A stretch of DNA of 64,000 nucleotides, taken from positions 558,001 to 622,000 of the forward strand of contig NZ_OMPO01000002.1 in the NCBI RefSeq assembly GCF_900292035.1. The letters run 5' to 3'. This document shows, piece after piece, positions 35,323-42,854 of this stretch. Both the position numbers and the translations under genes were made by a program. The notes under the pieces were generated by a model. The model had not been told where the DNA came from. It did not search any database and was given only the letters and a program-made list of their open reading frames with translations. The stretch is from Blastococcus sp. Marseille-P5729 (GTDB lineage: Bacteria; Actinomycetota; Actinomycetes; Mycobacteriales; Antricoccaceae). The stretch's first letter is position 1. Each line of letters starts with the position of its first letter.

Positions 35323-36375
35323 ATGCCCGCGAAGACACGGGACTTCTCGTACCTCCTCCACGTCGACCTGGACCAGTTCCAGGTCGCGGTCGAGCGCCAG
35401 CGTGACCCCTCGCTGCACGAGAAGGTGGTGATCGTCGGCGGCAACGGCGATCCGACGGAGCCGCGCAAGGTCGTCACCTGCGCGTCGTACGAGGCGCGGG
35501 CACTCGGCGTCCACGCCGGCATGCCGCTGCGCAGCGCACACCGCAAGGCGCCGGACGCCGTCTGGCTGCCCACCGACCACAAGACGTACGACGACTGGTC
35601 GGCCCGGGTGATGTCCACGCTGCGCGCAATCGCACCGGCCGTCGAGATCTGGGGCTGGGACGAGGCCTTCGCGGGCTGCGAGGACGACCCGGTGCAGCTG
35701 GCTTCCCAGGTGCGAGCCGCGATCGCCGACAGCACTGGGCTTTCGTGCGCGGTCGGCATCAGCGACAACAAGCAGCGCGCCAAGATGGCAACCGGTTTCG
35801 CGAAGCAGTCGATCGAGCGGGTGTTCGTGCTCGACGAGCACAACTGGCTGCCTCTCATGGGTGATCGGCCCTGCATCGACCTGTGGAGCGTCGGGCCGCG
35901 GATCTCCCGGCGGTTGGCTGCCCTCGGCGTCCACAGGGTTCACGACCTGATCGCCACCGACCGCGAGGACCTGGTGGCCGCCTTCGGCACACACCAGGGG
36001 AACTGGCTGTACGTCCTCGCTCGCGGCTGGGGTGATCGCAGCATCGTCGTCGAGCCGGAGGCGGCGAAGTCGCACAGCAAGGTCGAGACCTTCCCCCACG
36101 ACCTGGTGGAGCCCGCGGAGATGCGCCGCGAGCTGTCGCGCCTCACCGCCGAGCTGCGCGAGCAGGTCGTTGCCGAGGGCCGTGAGGTGTTCCGCGTCGC
36201 AGTGACGGTCCGGACGGCGTCCTTCTGGACCCGCACCAAGTCGCGCAAGCTTCCAGAGCCGACGACCGACCTCGCCGTCCTCGAACCCGCCGTCCTGGCG
36301 CTCCTGGAGAAGTTCGAGCTGGACCGGCCGGTGCGGCTGCTCGGGCCCCGCTTCGACCTGGTCCCGCTCGACTGA
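35323..36375 (+). CDS. dinB: Y-family DNA polymerase (DinB/Pol IV-like)
   Basis: 350-aa translesion polymerase. The N-terminal palm starts with YLLHVDLDQFQVAVE (first metal-binding Asp pair). The second catalytic motif is GWDEAFAG instead of the usual SIDE, still with D-E. The thumb/little-finger region is AFGTHQGNWLYVLARGWGDRSI, SHSKVETF, and a C-terminal domain without a clear beta-clamp peptide. It inserts nucleotides opposite lesions. A CAGGAT box lies six bases before the ATG, possibly a weak leaderless promoter; no SOS box is evident. It abuts a truncated GNAT gene. Confidence 0.92.
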   Translation: MPAKTRDFSYLLHVDLDQFQVAVERQRDPSLHEKVVIVGGNGDPTEPRKVVTCASYEARALGVHAGMPLRSAHRKAPDAVWLPTDHKTYDDWSARVMSTLRAIAPAVEIWGWDEAFAGCEDDPVQLASQVRAAIADSTGLSCAVGISDNKQRAKMATGFAKQSIERVFVLDEHNWLPLMGDRPCIDLWSVGPRISRRLAALGVHRVHDLIATDREDLVAAFGTHQGNWLYVLARGWGDRSIVVEPEAAKSHSKVETFPHDLVEPAEMRRELSRLTAELREQVVAEGREVFRVAVTVRTASFWTRTKSRKLPEPTTDLAVLEPAVLALLEKFELDRPVRLLGPRFDLVPLD

Positions 36376-36463
36376 CTTACCGGCACGCGGTGGGTTCTAC
36401 TACGCTAACGGCGATCTAGCTGTCAATAGCCACCGCATGCGAGGAACTGACGGGAGCCCGCCC

Positions 36464-36988
36464 ATGCCGTTGTACGAGTTCGAAGGCACGTCGCCGACCA
36501 TTCACGAGACCGCGTTCATCGCCCCGACCGCGAGCGTGATCGGGGATGTGACCATCGAGGAGGGCGCCTCGGTCTGGTACGGCACCGTCCTGCGAGCCGA
36601 CTTCGGCCCGATCTGGATCCGCCGCGGCGCCAACGTGCAGGACAACTCGACGCTGCACGGCGGCCCGGACGGCGTGGAGATCGGCGAGGGCGCCACCGTC
36701 GGGCACAACTGCGTCGTCCACGGCGCCCGCGTGGGCAAGGAGGCGCTGATCGGCAACGGAGCGATCGTGCTGGACGGCGCCGTGATCGGCGACGGCACCC
36801 TGGTCGCCGCCGGAGCAGTCGTCACGCCGAGCACCGAGATCCCATCGGACCGGCTGTGGGTCGGCGCGCCTGCGAAGGACAAGGGCGAGATCAGCGGCTG
36901 GCCGAAGCAGTGGGCGACCAGCAACCAGCAGACCTACCGCGACCTCGCGCAGCGGCACAAGTCCACGGTCACCGAGGTCGAGAACTAG
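36464..36988 (+). CDS. gamma-carbonic anhydrase family (left-handed beta-helix hexapeptide protein)
   Basis: 174-aa trimeric LbH protein. Hexapeptide repeats run from IAPTASVIGDVTIEEGASVWYG to GDGTLVAAGAVVTPSTEIP. The zinc-ligand histidines of the gamma-CA class appear as DNSTLHG and VGHNCVVHGA. The C-terminal helix follows (GWPKQWATSNQQTYRDLAQRHK). Family roles include CO2 hydration or ferripyochelin-binding-type functions. The inner ATG at 36464 is chosen: GGGAG lies upstream and homologues begin at this strand. It is divergent from nothing and sits before a perfect palindrome and lsr2. Confidence 0.9.
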   Translation: MPLYEFEGTSPTIHETAFIAPTASVIGDVTIEEGASVWYGTVLRADFGPIWIRRGANVQDNSTLHGGPDGVEIGEGATVGHNCVVHGARVGKEALIGNGAIVLDGAVIGDGTLVAAGAVVTPSTEIPSDRLWVGAPAKDKGEISGWPKQWATSNQQTYRDLAQRHKSTVTEVEN

Positions 36989-37006
36989 CCAACCGTCCCG
37001 GCCACA

Positions 37007-37070
37007 CCACCGGTTGTTTTGTGCACCTTCCGGGCGACGTCGCCCGGAAGGTGCACAAATTAACCGGTGG
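37007..37070. repeat. large perfect palindrome between gamma-CA and lsr2
   Basis: A 42-bp perfect palindrome with no loop occupies 37018-37059 (centre CGACGTCG), and a second perfect 9-bp pair CCACCGGTT/AACCGGTGG flanks it at 37007-37015 and 37062-37070. Its right end overlaps the lsr2 stop codon. It probably terminates both convergent transcripts, though there is no U-tract. Confidence 0.75.
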
Positions 37071-37392
37071 CGGCTTCGTAGGCCTCGACGATCGCGGCGG
37101 GGACCCGCCCGCGGTCGTTGACGTCGTAGCCGTTGGCGCGGGCCCACTCGCGGATCGCGCCCGTCTCCCCGGCGGACGACGAGGCTGCGCCCGACCGGCC
37201 GGACGTCGAGAGCAAGCGCGCACCGCCGACCTTTACTCCTGCCTCGATGAACTCGCCGAGCGCGGCCCGCAGCCGCTGCCGGTTGTGCTCGGCGAGGTCG
37301 ATCCGCCAGGTCTCGCCGTCCAGCGAGAAGGTCACCTCGCGGGCGTCCTCGCTGCCGTCGAGATCGTCGATGACGATGGTCTTGCGGGCCAT
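37060..37392 (-). CDS. lsr2: Lsr2-family nucleoid-associated protein
   Basis: 110-aa H-NS-like xenogeneic silencer of actinobacteria. The N-terminal dimerisation domain is MARKTIVIDDLDGSEDAREVTFSLDGETWRIDL. The C-terminal DNA-binding domain has AIREWARANGYDV and the AT-hook-like RGR (DRGRVPAAIVEAY). It bridges AT-rich, often horizontally acquired DNA and represses it. The ATG at 37392 has GGAG seven bases upstream. It is likely to bind AT-rich islands such as the intergenic region near 15.2 kb and the right-hand element. Confidence 0.95.
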   Translation of the reverse strand: MARKTIVIDDLDGSEDAREVTFSLDGETWRIDLAEHNRQRLRAALGEFIEAGVKVGGARLLSTSGRSGAASSSAGETGAIREWARANGYDVNDRGRVPAAIVEAYEAATG

Positions 37393-37488
37393 CCATTACT
37401 CCTTCGGATCGGTCTGCACCCCAGCCTACGCAACTCGGCGTTCGTGCTCAGCGGGACACGGGCCACCGCGGCTGACCCGCCGATCGCT

Positions 37489-37716
37489 CTACCGGGCGGG
37501 CACCGGCTGCGCGTCGTAGATGGCGGCCGTCAGCAGACGGCGCGCATCACGCTGGGTCAACGGTTCGAAAGAGGTCTCGACGTCCGGTACGTCCAGGCCC
37601 AGGTGCTGCGCGCGGGAGCGCAGCATGGTGCCCTTGCGACGCGGCGGACGACGCTCGGCCAGCATCACCCGATCGGCGAGCTGGATGTCGAAGATCCCGT
37701 CACCAGTCAGCTGCAT
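37489..37716 (-). CDS. small hypothetical protein
   Basis: 75-aa basic protein beginning MQLTGDGIFDIQLADRVMLAERRPPRRK and ending in a helical segment (EPLTQRDARRLLTAAIYDAQPVPAR). The ATG at 37716 is preferred because GGAGG lies six bases upstream. There is no recognisable domain or signal. It is encoded upstream of lsr2 on the same strand with a 96-bp gap, so it could be a small DNA- or protein-binding partner; this is not supported further. Confidence 0.6.
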   Translation of the reverse strand: MQLTGDGIFDIQLADRVMLAERRPPRRKGTMLRSRAQHLGLDVPDVETSFEPLTQRDARRLLTAAIYDAQPVPAR

Positions 37717-37890
37717 GTTCCACCTCCTCATGGTCTACGAGTGCTGCTAGTGCTTGACACGCCCAGTGTGCGGGCGGCGTGTTGCCGGCCGCGGCACCGA
37801 GCGTGTCATGTTGGTTAACACCTCGGGGATGCAAAAGATGCCCGCGCGGGCGATGATCCGCCTCACCTCTGGACGGATCGCGCCCTGCCG

Positions 37891-37896
37891 TACAGT
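37891..37896 (+). promoter_or_regulatory. -10 box of MFS gene (leaderless)
   Basis: TACAGT, eight bases before the GTG at 37905. Confidence 0.4.
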
Positions 37897-37904
37897 CTGG
37901 GTTC

Positions 37905-39158
37905 GTGAGCACTGCGAAATTTCCCGGCCGGCAGGTGATCGCCGGCGGCTTCCTGTCGCTCACCGTGACCTCGGGGCTGTCCTTCTACGGTCTCGCGGTC
38001 TATCTCAACGCCTTCAGCAACGAGCGCGGCTGGAGCCTGTCCTCGATCTCGCTGGCCACGACCGTATTCTTCGTGACCGGCGGAGTGATCGGGCTGGCGG
38101 TGGCGCGGGCGATCTCGCGCTTCGACGTCCGCCACGTCATGCTGGTCGGCGCGGTGCTGGGCGCTGCGGCGCTGGCGCTGCTCGGGCAGGTCACCTCGCC
38201 GTGGATGCTCTACCTCGACTACGTCGTCTTCGCGATCGGGTTCGCCGCCGCCGGGCTGATCCCGGTCACTACGGTGGTGACCCGGTGGTATGTCACGGGC
38301 CGGTCGGTGGCGCTGTCGATCGCCTCCACGGGGCTGTCCGTCGGCGGCATGGTGCTGACTCCCACGGCGAAATGGCTCACCGACCACATAGGGCTCGCCG
38401 CCGCGACCCCGATCCTCGCCGCGATCTGGCTCGTGGGCACGGTTCCGGTCATCGTGTGGATGATCAAGCCCGACCCCCGTCCTCTGGGCTGGTTGCCTGA
38501 CGGACGACGAGCGGCGCCCGATCACGTGCATCGTCCGCCGACCGGGGCGATCTTCGCCGAGGCGGTCCGCAGCCGGTTCTTCCGGCTCATCGCGGTGGCG
38601 TTCGTGCTGCTGATGGGCGCCCAGGTCGGCGGCCTGCAACAGGTCGTGAAGCTCACCGAGGAACGCGTGGGTTCGACGGCGGCGGCATTCATCGTGCTGG
38701 TCATCTCCGCGATGTCGGTGGTCGGGCGGTTGCTGGCCGGGCGCAACATCCACCGGGCGCCGATGGGGCTGGTCGCGGTCGTCCTCGGCGTGATCCAGGG
38801 CCTGATGCTCATCGCGCTGGCGTTCGCGACCGAGACCTGGCTGTTCTTCGCGATCGCGGCGGTCTTCGGCGCCACCATCGGCAATGTTCTGATGCTCCAG
38901 TCGCTGATCATCGGGCAGCACTTCGGCGTCCGCGACTACGCGCGCCTGTTCAGCCGGCTGCAGCTGGTGGTCGTCATCGGGACGGCCGGTGGGCCCTTCC
39001 TGCTCGGCTGGCTCTACGACCTCTCGGGCAACTACGTCGTGTCGTACGCCGTCGCCGGTGTCCTATCGATCCTGGGCGCTGCCGTCATGTGGCTCGCCGG
39101 CCCGGTCGACGACTACCCGGTCGACGACGACGAGGCCCCGTCGCAGTCACTCCCGTGA
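37905..39158 (+). CDS. MFS transporter, monocarboxylate-type
   Basis: 417-aa twelve-TM major facilitator. The N-terminal half begins GGFLSLTVTSGLSFYGLAVYLNAFSNERGWSLSSIS, the signature of the oxalate/formate or monocarboxylate porter group. FDVRHVMLVGAVLG is the loop 2-3 motif. The C-terminal half contains GATIGNVLMLQSLIIGQHFG and FSRLQLVVVIGTAGGPFLLGWLYDLSGNY. It probably carries small organic acids. It has no partner gene; the GTG start follows a leaderless -10 box. Confidence 0.92.
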   Translation: MSTAKFPGRQVIAGGFLSLTVTSGLSFYGLAVYLNAFSNERGWSLSSISLATTVFFVTGGVIGLAVARAISRFDVRHVMLVGAVLGAAALALLGQVTSPWMLYLDYVVFAIGFAAAGLIPVTTVVTRWYVTGRSVALSIASTGLSVGGMVLTPTAKWLTDHIGLAAATPILAAIWLVGTVPVIVWMIKPDPRPLGWLPDGRRAAPDHVHRPPTGAIFAEAVRSRFFRLIAVAFVLLMGAQVGGLQQVVKLTEERVGSTAAAFIVLVISAMSVVGRLLAGRNIHRAPMGLVAVVLGVIQGLMLIALAFATETWLFFAIAAVFGATIGNVLMLQSLIIGQHFGVRDYARLFSRLQLVVVIGTAGGPFLLGWLYDLSGNYVVSYAVAGVLSILGAAVMWLAGPVDDYPVDDDEAPSQSLP

Positions 39159-39220
39159 GCCGGCCCGCGGCCGCTAGATCGAACGGGTGGTTCGGATAGG
39201 CAGAGTGCATCGCGGGACGG

Positions 39221-39302
39221 CCCCAGCACGCACCGGACCGTCGTCCTCTGATCGGAGCGCTCGATGTCCAGCTGCTCCACGATGCGGCGCACGATCGCCA
39301 AC
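39221..39302 (-). pseudogene. anti-sigma-factor ATPase (RsbW-like) remnant
   Basis: A short minus-strand stretch translates as GLAIVRRIVEQLDIE then TTVRCVL, like the C-terminal G2 box and last strand of RsbW/SpoIIAB kinases. The rest of the gene is absent and the reading frame is not bounded by a start. The gap 39159-39461 otherwise holds a hairpin (39301-39341) and no other gene I can support. Confidence 0.35.
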
Positions 39303-39341
39303 CCCGTGCATCGACTCGTCACCGAGGTCGATGCACGGGGT
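39301..39341. repeat. 15-bp stem hairpin in the MFS/DUF4112 gap
   Basis: The perfect arms 39301-39315 and 39327-39341 (ACCCCGTGCATCGAC and its complement) enclose an 11-base loop. It could serve as a terminator for the convergent MFS and DUF4112 transcripts. Confidence 0.65.
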
Positions 39342-39461
39342 GCCCGCCGCGGGCGGTCGGGTCGGTGTCATAGATCGCGACGATGCCGCACATGCTCGTT
39401 CTCAGTCTTCAGCTCGAAGGGGCCAACCTGCAGCCTACGTCGCACCGCGGCGGCATCCGGG

Positions 39462-39971
39462 CTAGATCGCACCGATCAGCTTGAGCACCCCGAACACCAG
39501 CAGCCCGACCATCACGAGCGCTGCGACGACGAACGCAACGACCATGAGCACCGCTCGCGTCACGTAGGCGCGGACGTCGGCATCGACGTGCTTCCCTTCT
39601 GCGACAGTCTTCTCGAGCAAGCGGTAGTTCTTGCGGTTGGCACGATGCGCGACGTCCGCGGCATCACCCACGACCGGCACGAATCCCAATCCGGTGTCGA
39701 TCAGCATGTTGAATCCCATGCGCGCCAGGATGTGCAACGGAACCCGCTGACGGACGGCGTCCACCAGGATCGCGCTCGACAGGCCGGTGCCCACGAGATC
39801 GCCGACGCCTGGGACGAGCCCGATCAGGCCGTCCAGCCCGACTCCGAACTGGGTGCCGGGGACCTTGACGAGATCGTCGGTCAGCCGGGCCAGTGCACGG
39901 GAGGTGCTGATGTCGCCGTACTGCCGGGCCGGCGCCGATGCGGCCGACGGCACGGGCCGCGGGGATGTCAT
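39462..39971 (-). CDS. DUF4112 membrane protein
   Basis: 169-aa protein of the DUF4112 family. Typical motifs are GVGLDGLIGLVPGVGDLVG near residues 43-61, RMGFNMLIDTGLGFVPVVGDAADVAHRANRKNYRLLE, then one strongly hydrophobic C-terminal helix (LMVVAFVVAALVMVGLLVFGVLKLIG). It is probably membrane-associated with no known activity. The ATG at 39971 has TACCGT seven bases before it. It is divergent from the LLM oxidoreductase with only 39 bp between starts. Confidence 0.9.
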   Translation of the reverse strand: MTSPRPVPSAASAPARQYGDISTSRALARLTDDLVKVPGTQFGVGLDGLIGLVPGVGDLVGTGLSSAILVDAVRQRVPLHILARMGFNMLIDTGLGFVPVVGDAADVAHRANRKNYRLLEKTVAEGKHVDADVRAYVTRAVLMVVAFVVAALVMVGLLVFGVLKLIGAI

Positions 39972-39978
39972 GAGTCAG

Positions 39979-39984
39979 ACGGTA
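39979..39984 (-). promoter_or_regulatory. -10 box of DUF4112 gene (leaderless)
   Basis: TACCGT on the minus strand, seven bases before the ATG at 39971. Confidence 0.5.
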
Positions 39985-39998
39985 GTGCACCACGGCGC

Positions 39999-40004
39999 TA
40001 GGCT
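39999..40004 (+). promoter_or_regulatory. -10 box of LLM gene (leaderless)
   Basis: TAGGCT, six bases before the ATG at 40011. With the TACCGT box at 39979-39984 it makes a tight divergent promoter pair. Confidence 0.55.
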
Positions 40005-40010
40005 GCGGAC

Positions 40011-40904
40011 ATGGACATCAGCTTGTGGCTGCCACCCGACCGCCCGTGGCAGGAGCTTCGCGACCTGGCCACGCGCGCCGAGCAGGCCGGCTGGGACGGC
40101 TTGTGGCTCGCCGACCACTTCATGGCCAACACGCCGGAGCCGAACGACACGCCGGTCGGCGAGTGCCTGGCCCAGCTGGCGGCGCTCGCGGCCGTCGTAC
40201 CGCGGGTCCGCATCGGCCCACTCGTCGTGGGCAACACCTACCGGCATCCGGCGGTGCTGATGAAGACCGCCGCCGCGATCGACGAGGTCAGCGGCGGGCG
40301 TTTCGTCCTCGGCGTCGGGGCCGGCTGGCAGGTCAACGAGCATGCGGCGTACGGCATCGACCTGGGCACCGTGCGCGAGCGGCTGGCGTGGTTCCGCGAG
40401 GCATGCCAGATCTGGACGTCGCTGCGCGACCAGCAGCGCACCACCGTCGCCGGCGAGCGCTACCAGCTCACCGATGCGCCGCTGCAGCCCAAGCCGGTCG
40501 GCCCGATGCCGCTGCTCATCGGCGCCAGCGGCGAGAAGGTGATGGCGCGGATCGTCGCCGAGTACGCCGACGAGTGGAACACCTGGGCGACGCCGGAGAT
40601 CTTCGCCCACAAGACGGCGGCGTACTCGCGGGCCTGTGAGCAGCGCGGCCGGGACCCTCAGTCGTTGCGCCGCTCCACCCAGGCGCTCATCTTCATCGGC
40701 GAGGGCGCGGCGGCGAAGGCCGCGGAGGTCTCGAGGAAGCGGCCGGCGATCGGCGGCACCACGACCGAGCTGGTCGACATCCTGGGCCGGTACGCCGAGC
40801 TCGGCGTCGACGAGTTCATCGTGCCCACCATGGGCCGCGGTAGCACCGCCGAGATCAACGAATTCGCCGACCAGTTCCGCCAGGACGTCGCCGCCCAGCT
40901 CTAG
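40011..40904 (+). CDS. LLM-class F420-dependent oxidoreductase
   Basis: 297-aa luciferase-like monooxygenase fold. Motifs include GWDGLWLADHFM (the coenzyme-binding region with the DH pair), IGPLVVGNTYRHPAVLMKTAAAIDEVSGGRFVLGVGAGWQVNEH, and PLLIGASGEKVMARIVAEYADEWNTW. The pattern fits F420-using mycobacterial enzymes and not flavin monooxygenases. It agrees with the fgd gene at 12 kb that supplies F420H2. The substrate is unknown. The start follows a leaderless -10 box. Confidence 0.9.
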   Translation: MDISLWLPPDRPWQELRDLATRAEQAGWDGLWLADHFMANTPEPNDTPVGECLAQLAALAAVVPRVRIGPLVVGNTYRHPAVLMKTAAAIDEVSGGRFVLGVGAGWQVNEHAAYGIDLGTVRERLAWFREACQIWTSLRDQQRTTVAGERYQLTDAPLQPKPVGPMPLLIGASGEKVMARIVAEYADEWNTWATPEIFAHKTAAYSRACEQRGRDPQSLRRSTQALIFIGEGAAAKAAEVSRKRPAIGGTTTELVDILGRYAELGVDEFIVPTMGRGSTAEINEFADQFRQDVAAQL

Positions 40905-40962
40905 GACGTCGTTCGGCCCGCTCTAGGACGGCGTCCGCCCCGGGGCGGCGGGCGGCCCCGGG

Positions 40963-41040
40963 CGAGCGGGCTTCGCGCGAGCGAGAGGGCTTACGGTGAG
41001 CAGGCGGAGATTAAAGCCCTCCTGCTGCCGACTACCCCTC
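40963..41040. repeat. REP-like element, copy 2
   Basis: GAGCGAGAGGGCTTACGGTG, GAGATTAAAGCCCTCCTGCTG and TACCCCTCTTGCCG blocks lie in the convergent gap between the LLM and thioesterase genes. They resemble the units at 31951-32045 and 60523-60580 (GAGCRAG, GGG, ATTAWT, CCCYCYYGC). Confidence 0.5.
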
Positions 41041-41076
41041 TTGCCGACCACGAGTCCGCCCGACGGGATCGCCTCG

Positions 41077-41889
41077 TCAGCCCTTGTAGTAGACGATCTG
41101 ATGGCTGCTGGCCAGCAGCGTGCCGTCGTGGCCCCACAGCTGCGCGGACTGGTCAAAGAACCCCCGGTCGAAACGCGCCCCCTTCGCGGTGGCGAGTAGA
41201 TGCTCGCTGCCCTGCGCGGCGACCTCTGCAGCATCGGCATGGAAATAGACCGTCATCGATACCGTGCCGATCGGCATCTGCTGGCCGGTGCGCACGTAGA
41301 CCCGTGGAAAGAACACATCGCACAGCGCCGTCAGCGAGGCGAAGTCCAGCGGACGCGGCGGCTGGTCCCGGGTCCACATGATCGTCGTCGAGCTGTCGTT
41401 GGGCTGGCCGGTGAAGCTGAGCGGGCCTTGAACGAAGCGCATCTCGTACTGCTGCGGCCACGCCATCGGCGGCTTCTCCGCCAGCGGGACGGCGTCCGGC
41501 TCGGGTGCCTGCGGAGGCCTCGCCTCCGTCTCGGACCAGGTATCGCGGTGGACGCCGGTCACCGCGGTGGCCGTCGCCACGACGTGGTCCTCCTGGGTCA
41601 TCTCGATGATCCAGTGCTGGGTCGAGCGGTTGGTGCGCACGCACCGGGTGAGGATGTCGAACTCCCCCGGCGAGACGGCAGCGACGAAGTTCGTGGTGAA
41701 TGCGACCGGGTCGCCCAGCCGCTCGTCCTGCAGCTCCACCGCGCGGAGCATCACCGCGGCGGTGACACCGCCGAACGGCCCGATCATGTTGGCGTAGGGC
41801 TCGGTCGTCCGCCCCCGCATGCGGCCCTCTCCGACGGCCTCCAGCGCCATCGCATCGTCGAACGCGTGGATGTCGGGCTGGTCAGGCAT
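41077..41889 (-). CDS. acyl-CoA thioesterase (double hot-dog, TesB-like)
   Basis: 270-aa thioesterase-superfamily protein. The N-terminal half contains YANMIGPFGGVTAAVMLRAVELQDERLGDPVAFTTNFVAAVSPGEFDI. The C-terminal half has TVSMTVYFHADAAEVAAQGSEHLLATAKGARFDRGFFDQSAQLW, both typical of actinobacterial acyl-CoA thioesterases. It would hydrolyse acyl-CoA or an aromatic CoA. The ATG at 41889 has GGAG five bases upstream. It is divergent from the nitroreductase at 42044. Confidence 0.85.
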   Translation of the reverse strand: MPDQPDIHAFDDAMALEAVGEGRMRGRTTEPYANMIGPFGGVTAAVMLRAVELQDERLGDPVAFTTNFVAAVSPGEFDILTRCVRTNRSTQHWIIEMTQEDHVVATATAVTGVHRDTWSETEARPPQAPEPDAVPLAEKPPMAWPQQYEMRFVQGPLSFTGQPNDSSTTIMWTRDQPPRPLDFASLTALCDVFFPRVYVRTGQQMPIGTVSMTVYFHADAAEVAAQGSEHLLATAKGARFDRGFFDQSAQLWGHDGTLLASSHQIVYYKG

Positions 41890-42043
41890 GAGGATCTCCG
41901 TCGGCGCCGGTGTCGGTTCTCGACCGCCAAGGTATCGCAGACCGCTCTGACGGAGACGTCGCCGTCGTCCCGAGCATGGCATCCTGGCCTCGGCACTGTC
42001 CCAGTGCGAATCGAGCAGCTCGAGCGAAAGGTCAAGAACCACA

Positions 42044-42721
42044 GTGAAGTACGACGAGGTGGTGCTCGGACGGCGCAGCATTCGCGGGTACAAGCCCGAC
42101 CCGGTGCCCCGCGCGGTCATCCGAGAGGTGATCGAGATGGCGATGCGGGCGCCGTCCTCCCTGAACACACAGCCGTGGCACTTCTACGTCGTCACCGGTG
42201 AGCCGCTGGATCGCATCCGCGCCGGCAATACCGAGCGCAACCTCGCCGGCGTTCCGCACTCCCGGGAGTTCCGGGTCAGCGAGCAGTACCAGGGGGAGCA
42301 CCGCGAGCGGCAGATCGAGATCGCCAAGCAGCTCTTCGCGGCGATGAGCATCGAGCGACACGACAAGGCAGCCCGGCAGGACTGGGTGCTTCGCGGCTTC
42401 CGTCAGTTCGACGCACCGGTCTCGATCGTGATCACCTACGACCGAGAGCTGCTCGACAACGACATCGCGCCCTTCGACTGCGGCGCGGTCACGAACGCTC
42501 TGGTGAACGCCGCGTGGTCGCGGGGTCTCGGCTGCGTGATCAACAGCCAGGGCATCATGCAGTCACCGGTCGTACGCGAGCACGCCGGTATCGCCGACGA
42601 CGAGGTCATCATGATCTGCGTGGCCATGGGCTATCCCGATGAGACCTTCCCGGCGAATGATGTCGTCTCGCGCCGTAAATCAATCGAGGACGCCGCCGTC
42701 TGGGTCGGCTTCGATTCCTAA
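42044..42721 (+). CDS. nitroreductase family protein
   Basis: 225-aa FMN oxidoreductase. VVLGRRSIRGYKPDPVP has the FMN-binding RRSIR, followed by RAPSSLNTQPWHFYVVTG. GLGCVINSQGIMQSP and ICVAMGYPDETFPANDVVSRRKSIED form the C-terminal flavin-binding part. It is related to the BluB/RutE-type group by the C-terminal VSRRKS. The GTG start is used. It may reduce nitro compounds, quinones or flavins; the specific substrate cannot be told. It is divergent from the thioesterase. Confidence 0.92.
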   Translation: MKYDEVVLGRRSIRGYKPDPVPRAVIREVIEMAMRAPSSLNTQPWHFYVVTGEPLDRIRAGNTERNLAGVPHSREFRVSEQYQGEHRERQIEIAKQLFAAMSIERHDKAARQDWVLRGFRQFDAPVSIVITYDRELLDNDIAPFDCGAVTNALVNAAWSRGLGCVINSQGIMQSPVVREHAGIADDEVIMICVAMGYPDETFPANDVVSRRKSIEDAAVWVGFDS

Positions 42722-42854
42722 GCGTGGCCGGCTCGTGGTCCTTAGCATCGCGAATGAACTGAGACGGACGCCTCGACGTTAAATTCTTGTTTACCCCCGA
42801 GTAGCCTGCGAACCTGACATCGATGTAAAGAAACTATCGACGTCTGGAGCACAC

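Noticed and set aside
37741-37904. Inverted repeat TGACACGC/GCGTGTCA as an operator for the MFS gene
   Set aside because: Eight-base arms with a 38-base loop are expected by chance in GC-rich DNA; not supported.
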